From contig CACZHP010000025.1 of assembly GCA_902780935.1 (NCBI GenBank), forward strand, positions 1 through 50,681: a DNA stretch of 50,681 nt, given 5' to 3'. A program made the position numbers and the translations under genes. Source of the DNA: an uncultured Bacteroidia bacterium. GTDB lineage: Bacteria > Bacteroidota > Bacteroidia > Bacteroidales > UBA932. This document shows, one piece after another, positions 45,600 to 50,681 of this stretch. Under the pieces are notes generated by a model that was not told the DNA's origin, did not search any database, and saw nothing but the letters and a program-made list of their open reading frames with translations. Every line of letters starts with the position of its first letter. Positions within the stretch are counted from its first letter, which is position 1.

Positions 45600-46910
45600 A
45601 TGAAGTTTTACGACAGGGAAAAGGAAATGGCGGCGCTCAGGAAGATTGAAGCGTTGTCAGGTCAACATGCACAGATGACGGTAATAACCGGTCGTCGTCG
45701 TATCGGCAAAACCACGCTCATCAAAAAATCTTTCACGGACATACCGTTTGTGTATTTCTTCGTAGGGAAGAAGAGTGAAACGCTGCTCTGTGGTGAACTG
45801 GCAGAGATCGTCAGGGAGACCCTTGGCGAAGATTTGGGTTCTTTCAGTGACTTTCCCCGCCTGTTGGGAGCGATTATGGGCATTGCCAAGCATCGGAATT
45901 TTACTCTGGTGCTAGATGAGTTCCAGAACCTTTCTCATTCGCGTGAATCCATTTTTTCCGACATACAGAACGTCTGGGACGCAAACAAGGAGGACAGCCG
46001 GATCAATCTGGTGGTCTGCGGTTCCATCTACTCCAAGATGAAGAAGATATTCGATGATAAGGAAGAACCTTTGTACGGAAGGGCCACCGCCCGATTCAAG
46101 ATTCGTCCTTTTACCATCGAAACCTTGAAAGAGATTATGCGTGACAACAATCCCGACTACACAAACGAGGACCTGCTGGTTATGTATATGATTACCGGGG
46201 GCGTCGCAAAGTATGTAGAACAATTGGTGACACGAGGAGCGCTCACCAAGGACGGGATCATCCGGGACGTCTTGTCGGTAGGTTCCTATTTCCTGGATGA
46301 AGGTCAGGAAATGCTCCGAGATGAATTCGGAAAGGATTATGGTAACTACTTTTCCATCCTTTCGGCTTTGGCGACTGGTGAGACTTCCCGAGGAGAAATC
46401 AAGAGCTATACGGGAGTTGAAGCTGGTGGATATCTGGACAAACTCGAAAACGATTATGGCATCATTGACCGCAGGCGTCCCTACCTGGCAGGAGAGAAGT
46501 CCAAGAACGTGGAATACTCCATAGCCGATAATTTCCTCAATTTCTGGTTCCGATTCATCTACCGATACCGTAGTGCCGTGGAAGTCGGCAATCTAGACTG
46601 GCTCACTGCCAAGGTAATGGCCGACTATGATTCATATTCCGGTCTGGTACTTGAGCGCTATTTTCGGCAGTCGTATGCAGAGACCGGTCGATACAATCTG
46701 GTTACCAACTATTGGAAGAAGAAGGATGGGAAGGACGAAATCGATCTCATTGCCGTCAATGAGGCAGACAAGGAACTCGTCCTGGGTGAGATTAAACGCA
46801 ACCCAGAGAAGATAAACTTGAACGAGGTTAAAGAGAAAGCCAAAGGGATTGTCCTGCATCATAAGAAGTGGGACATTCGTTACATTGGCCTGTCATTGGA
46901 GGATATGTAG
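45600..46910 (+). CDS. DUF234-type AAA ATPase with nuclease-like C-terminus
   Basis: A 436-residue archaeal-type ATPase widespread in Bacteroidota. The P-loop is ITGRRRIGKTTLIKK (~29-43), Walker B is FTLVLDEFQN, and a sensor follows in VVCGSIYSKM. A winged-helix linker (~240-290) leads to the C-terminal DUF234 domain, whose DEIDLIAVN and VLGEIKR look like a PD-(D/E)xK nuclease core (D...ExK). These genes are often scattered as multiple, accessory copies; cellular role unknown, possibly DNA- or defence-related. A second, decayed copy of its 5' end is at 42254-42385. It ends with TAG, followed in frame by 27 more codons (see 46911-46994). Confidence 0.88.
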   Translation: MKFYDREKEMAALRKIEALSGQHAQMTVITGRRRIGKTTLIKKSFTDIPFVYFFVGKKSETLLCGELAEIVRETLGEDLGSFSDFPRLLGAIMGIAKHRNFTLVLDEFQNLSHSRESIFSDIQNVWDANKEDSRINLVVCGSIYSKMKKIFDDKEEPLYGRATARFKIRPFTIETLKEIMRDNNPDYTNEDLLVMYMITGGVAKYVEQLVTRGALTKDGIIRDVLSVGSYFLDEGQEMLRDEFGKDYGNYFSILSALATGETSRGEIKSYTGVEAGGYLDKLENDYGIIDRRRPYLAGEKSKNVEYSIADNFLNFWFRFIYRYRSAVEVGNLDWLTAKVMADYDSYSGLVLERYFRQSYAETGRYNLVTNYWKKKDGKDEIDLIAVNEADKELVLGEIKRNPEKINLNEVKEKAKGIVLHHKKWDIRYIGLSLEDM

Positions 46911-46994
46911 TATCACAAGGATCCCTCAAAGGCCAAACAACAACTCAAATATACCAAGGCTATCCTCAAGAAGCGTAAGAAAGAATTGAAATAA
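46911..46994 (+). other. In-frame lysine-rich tail after the ATPase stop codon
   Basis: Directly after the ATPase TAG (46908-46910) the same frame stays open for 27 codons (YHKDPSKAKQQLKYTKAI, then a run rich in Lys ending KKELK) and closes with TAA at 46992-46994. The composition looks protein-like rather than random. It may be an extension lost by a nonsense mutation or the end of a deleted gene. Confidence 0.4.
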
Positions 46995-47035
46995 ACAACA
47001 GATTCAACTTAGACTAGCGACTTATAAACTGACTG

Positions 47036-48129
47036 TCACTTCGCCTTGCTAACCATAATTATCGGATTCGAATCCTCTTCTATTCCCGGTATGCCGTGAT
47101 TCTTGAAAAAGTCAAATGCCTTTCGCGAATCCTCTGGGGTAATGTCTTTATGGTAGGTGTAATTGAGGGTTGCCGGATCAAATAAGTCGATCAGGAGGTC
47201 TCCATACTGCCAACGAGGGCTGAACTCTGTGTTAAAGTCATCTGAAATCCGATAATGCGCGCGATGGATTTCACCGGAACGCTTTCTCATTATATATTGT
47301 TTGTAATCCCAATCCCTGTCGAAAATGGTTAGATATAGGTTTTTATCATCCTCTGAATAGTCCATTATGAACTGGGTGTCAATCATGTATTTGTTGAAAT
47401 CCTTCAATTCACTGGCGGTGACTGGATGTGTGAAATCTACTATATACTTTGGCTCTAAATTACCGGTTGAATATGAATAAATCGTGTCGCAGCATGCAGG
47501 ATTGAAGAGTAATCCATTCTTATTGGATTTGAATGAGGGATGCATTGGGAGGAAGAACGCATTCTCACAATCGAATACGCGATGATTGGAGGCAGAGAAT
47601 AGAGTGTCCTTCTGAGGAGTCATCTCAATCAGGGAATACTTCTCTTTCCCAAGCATATTGAGATTATTGATGATTAAAGTGCCTGAATTGGAAACATGGA
47701 GCCGCCTGTTTTTCACTTTCAAAGGTATGGTTGAATCATAGGAACCATCAGCGTTATATTTGATAATACCCTTGACGGCATCGTCGATGTAAAGCATCTT
47801 TTCTGAATCACTGTAATAAATGTCAGATAAAACCAGATATTCTCCTTCAGATCTTCCTTCCCGTGAGATATTAGAAATGAAGTTCCCGTCTCGATCAAAT
47901 TTGCTGATTTTGTATGGATTAACAGACAGGATGTAAAACGAATCCTCTTTGATACGATTGAGGAATCGTTACTCTGAAGGGGAATATATGTGATGGGTTC
48001 GAATACTTCTTCAAGCGAAACAGGCGGTAATGAATCAAAGGTGTCGTATGAAAGGCTGTCGCTATTATTTTTACAGGAGCAAGCAAAGAATAACAAGAAA
48101 AGAAAAATACAGATATATAACCGTTTCAT
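47036..48129 (-). pseudogene. Six-bladed beta-propeller lipoprotein (BF3164-like), frameshifted
   Basis: The N-terminal part (48129 downward) has a lipoprotein signal, MKRLYICIFLFLLFFACSC, and reads correctly for ~58 residues to LQSNDSSI. One base appears to be missing at about 47955/47956; in the next frame the protein continues as IKEDSFYILSVNPYKISKFD, then a propeller-like blade (REGRSEGEYLVLSDIYY) and runs to the stop at 47036. The reconstructed protein would be ~364 residues, normal for BF3164-type surface lipoproteins with NHL-like blades. It lies 25 bp after the TlpA-like pseudogene on the same strand, evidently one operon. A sequencing or assembly error is the main alternative to true decay. 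Confidence 0.85.
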
Positions 48130-48154
48130 TTCAAGAGTTGTTTGGCTTCAATTA

Positions 48155-49549
48155 TCACTCATTCAACAATCCAGTCATCAAACTACTAATATCATCAGCT
48201 GATGGCCTTGGAGCGTTTGTGTTGATTAGATTCCCTTTACGATCAAAGATTATATAACGTGGGATATATCTCAAATTGATATCTTGTAAAAACTTAGAGT
48301 CTGGATTGAGAATCCTATAAGATGATCTCGTCATTCCTTCTTCTTGTGTAGCCTTTTTCCAAGCCTTATTATCCGAATCTGTGCTGATGAACACAAAGGC
48401 AATGTCCTTATTCTCGAATTGTCTCATCAGTTCCTTTGTGTAAGGAGTTTGAGCGCGGCATGGCCCACACCAAGATGCCTAAAAATCCACATAGACTATC
48501 TTCCCTTCATTTTCTTCCAGTACAGATGAAAAATCGGTTCTTGTTCCATCGGCATCTTCAAGGATCAGATCATATTTATAATCATAAGCACCAGCTACTT
48601 TTGGTATACTGTCTGAAGTGTTGTTTTTCAGGGTATCCTTGGTTATCTCAGTGTAGCGTTTTGAATAATACTCAATTGTTTTTTGATCATATGGATGCCA
48701 CCCATATTCTCCATTTTGGATATTGGTTAATGCTCTTTTGAGAACCTCGCGCCTGGCGATAGGCGCCATTGACGTGTCATTAGCGGCAGCCTCAAAAGTG
48801 TCTGTCGAATTGTTCCTCTTATGATAGTCTTGCGCGATCACATAAGAAGAGATGTAATGCATCAGGCTGTCAGAAGAGACAACTTCCTGTGGTGAATAAT
48901 CTCCTATCCCCAACAACATCTTCTTATAGTAATTGCCATATATCTCCGATATTGAGGAAACGGTGTCTAATCTGTTTAGTATTATCGGCTTATAACAATC
49001 AAACACATTTGACAGGGAGTCAAGGTCTACGGCATATTTCTTAAAACCCTCAGACAAACCCTTATACTGCTTCTGAAGTTGAGGCGATTTTAAATACCTG
49101 TATGCACTGATGAAATATGGATGACTTAATATAGTTTTGATAGAAAAACCATTGTTATGGATAGTATACTGCTGATCAACGGGATTATACAAGGAAGTGT
49201 TTAGTGATGATACCAAACTATTGAAGCATGGACGTAAGCGCTGATCATAAGTCACAAGGACAGTGTCCCCTCCTTTTAGAAGGACAAATATCTTTTCAGT
49301 GGCTTGGTACATATGTAGAATCTCAGCATATCCGTTATATGTCGGTATGCTTAATGTGTCTCTTCCGTATCTTCTGGGAGAGAACCCTCTATATGCTCCG
49401 GAAGTGTCCAGATATGATACCGTTTCATATCCTAAAAAACTCTTTTTCCCGGCAAACCTGTCAGTAGTGGTTTGATCAGGAGCGTTCTCGAAAATCAGGA
49501 CTACGGAGGAGTTATCTTGCCGGCAGATCCGACCATCGGCTACTCGCAT
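48155..49549 (-). pseudogene. TlpA/thioredoxin-like protein interrupted by an amber codon
   Basis: Translated through one TAG (plus-strand 48479-48481), this is a 464-residue protein: an N-terminal alpha-helical region of ~330 residues and a C-terminal thioredoxin domain. The break falls at the most conserved spot: KIVYVDF-stop-ASWCGPCRAQTP, where family members have WASWCGPC, so TGG became TAG. The redox cysteines would be C361 and C364 and the cis-Pro region is LRYIPRYIIFD. No signal peptide precedes the first ATG (MRVADGRICRQDN), although such proteins are normally exported, so the 5' end may be damaged too. It is divergent from the propeller gene at 49630. Confidence 0.88.
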
Positions 49550-49568
49550 GTTTTTAACAAAAAGTCAA

Positions 49569-49576
49569 CAAATTTA
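49569..49576 (-). promoter_or_regulatory. -7 element of the TlpA-like/propeller operon
   Basis: Reads TAAATTTG on the minus strand, 19 bases upstream of the TlpA-like ATG. The AT-rich 80-base gap is shared with the divergent propeller gene; no -33 box is clear. Confidence 0.35.
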
Positions 49577-49629
49577 TTTAATTTAAATTGTATATTTATC
49601 ATCGAATAGTGGAATTGATTCTGAACACG

Positions 49630-50681
49630 ATGTATAACCGTTCTTTTCATTTACGTATAGGCTTACTGATTCTCTTCTTGATGTGCTCCTGCTCTTCGAC
49701 GAGTCAAAAGGATCAGATTGTGTTTCTTGATGATAAAACCGATTCTCTTCAGTTGGGAACTCCTGATTTGGTATTGCCCCTCGATGGGAGTGTAGAAAGC
49801 CTGGGAGATAGAGCATTACTATCGTTAAAAGAAAGAAATGGAATGTTTTACCTTCTTGATGGACAATCAAAGAAATTGTATTCGATTAATGCTGGCGGAA
49901 ATACGGAATACGTGATTGACAGAGTCGGAAGAGGGCCGGGGGAATACTTGAATATCCTTGACTTTGATGTCTCAAAAGATGGTTCAGTTTATCTTCTAAC
50001 TGGCGGGGGAGATGAAGTGATGCTTTTCTCGGAAGGAAGGTTCATTAATATGTTCCAGATTGGATTTTGCGCAAGTTCCATGGCATTTATGTACGATAAT
50101 GATATCGCCTTTTTTAAGCAACGCTATGAGGATGATCATCTTGGTAAGAATGTTATAGTCATCACTGACCCACAGTTCAAAGTGAAAAACGCCTTCTTAG
50201 AAGAATCAAATACCATATTAACTGGTTCTGGTGAGCATCTCGCCTCTGGAACTGGCAACTCGATATTGTGTTACCAGCAATATGAAAATAACCTGTACTG
50301 GTTCGACAGAGATGGAATTCTATCGAGACAAACGATAGATTTTGGAGAGAAAGTATTTCCTGAATCCTTTTTGGCGGTAGAGGACTTCGGTGAAATGTTC
50401 CCATTATTATCTGAGATGTCAGCTTATTACATCAACTCTTGCTTCGAGAATAAGCACCACATCTTATTGAATATCACTCACTGTGATCATATGAATGAGA
50501 ACGATAGATATATCTGTCTATACAATAAGAAAGACCAAAAGACGTTTGTCAAAAGCGTAGAACGTGATAGCGATGAATATGAGATGAAAGGTCTTCCTAT
50601 CCATCTAACACAAGATAATAAGATGGTTTTCCTTTTTGATGGAGACAAGACATCCTTAAATGAGTCTAAGTATTCATTAGT
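49630..50681 (+). CDS. Six-bladed beta-propeller lipoprotein (BF3164-like), 3' end outside window
   Basis: Open from ATG 49630 to the window edge (about 350 codons, no stop). The start MYNRSFHLRIGLLILFLMCSC is a lipoprotein signal (Cys20 or 22). The mature sequence shows propeller features: FYLLDGQSKKLYSIN, then the family hallmark DRVGRGPGEYLNILDFDVS, then GSVYLLTGGGDEVMLF and LYWFDRDGILSR, matching the blade pattern of BF3164-like surface lipoproteins. It is related to, but clearly different from, the broken propeller gene at 47036-48129. It is divergent from that operon. Confidence 0.82.
   Translation, partial: MYNRSFHLRIGLLILFLMCSCSSTSQKDQIVFLDDKTDSLQLGTPDLVLPLDGSVESLGDRALLSLKERNGMFYLLDGQSKKLYSINAGGNTEYVIDRVGRGPGEYLNILDFDVSKDGSVYLLTGGGDEVMLFSEGRFINMFQIGFCASSMAFMYDNDIAFFKQRYEDDHLGKNVIVITDPQFKVKNAFLEESNTILTGSGEHLASGTGNSILCYQQYENNLYWFDRDGILSRQTIDFGEKVFPESFLAVEDFGEMFPLLSEMSAYYINSCFENKHHILLNITHCDHMNENDRYICLYNKKDQKTFVKSVERDSDEYEMKGLPIHLTQDNKMVFLFDGDKTSLNESKYSL

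Noticed and set aside
46908-48481. Recoding of TAG as an amino acid
   Set aside because: TAG ends many intact genes here (e.g. at 2954, 5086, 7424, 9918, 22846, 26695, 28815) with no in-frame homologous extension, so the two odd TAGs are local events.

Overview
The window looks like a chromosomal segment of a Bacteroidota (order Bacteroidales) bacterium, probably a gut-associated, moderately GC-rich lineage. The evidence is promoter elements of the TTTG-N19/21-TAnnTTTG/TTCG type before many genes, an absence of strong Shine-Dalgarno sequences, and families typical of the phylum: a DUF5117/DUF4953 metalloprotease, BF3164-like six-bladed propeller lipoproteins, a BACON-like lipoprotein, Cys-Glu-Glu type lipoproteins and DUF234 ATPases. 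No finer taxonomic placement is supported by what I can see.

Layout. 1-765: the 3' part of a 5S rRNA, a strong hairpin, then about 630 bases of structured, gene-free DNA ending in a 25-bp tandem repeat. 766-7424: rsgA, then a MarR-type regulator heading a tightly packed cluster of heterodisulfide-reductase-like electron-transfer genes (HdrC, HdrB, HdrA, a small ferredoxin-like HdrC, and a membrane cytochrome b/ferredoxin/double-CCG fusion). 7471-13507: exported metalloprotease, sugar O-acetyltransferase and a large lipoprotein glycoside hydrolase. 13509-19769 (minus strand): ftsE-nth-gpmA-aminotransferase-flippase-MATE, one compact operon. 19859-24619: a large TPR protein and an outer-membrane barrel. 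24686-35181: gyrB, an alpha-oxoamine synthase/SDR pair, the pgpH-like HD phosphohydrolase, tig-clpP-clpX and a GH43 lipoprotein coupled to clpX. 35216-38196: a type II restriction-modification island (C5 methylase, AT-rich PD-(D/E)xK nuclease, Vsr). 38209-42166: SLC1-type symporter, pyrF, M20 peptidase, flavodoxin lipoprotein. 42167-50681: an accessory, AT-richer region with a BACON-like lipoprotein, a LytTR/LytS two-component system, an outer-membrane barrel, a DUF234 ATPase, two broken genes (propeller and TlpA-like) and a second propeller lipoprotein that runs off the window.

How the genes work together. The Hdr-like cluster should form a membrane-attached iron-sulfur/flavin redox complex under a MarR switch, with quinone and thiol/disulfide or ferredoxin chemistry as plausible partners. 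tig-clpP-clpX is a protein folding and quality-control unit. The oxoamine synthase plus SDR could carry out the first two steps of long-chain-base (sphingolipid-type) synthesis. The methylase, nuclease and Vsr form a complete defence module with its own mismatch repair.

The most noteworthy structures are not ordinary genes. (1) A 50-bp repeat (48/50 identical by eye) sits in frame inside two unrelated genes, the Hdr fusion and the MATE transporter, read in opposite orientations, and in the Hdr gene it forms one arm of a larger imperfect palindrome; this resembles the in-frame palindromic elements known from Rickettsia. (2) The intergenic stretch at 42.25-42.39 kb is a decayed copy of the promoter and first codons of the DUF234 ATPase gene at 45.6 kb. 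(3) The TlpA-like gene is interrupted by a TAG exactly where the tryptophan before ASWCGPC should be, and the propeller gene downstream has a one-base frameshift, so a whole propeller/thioredoxin operon is decaying.
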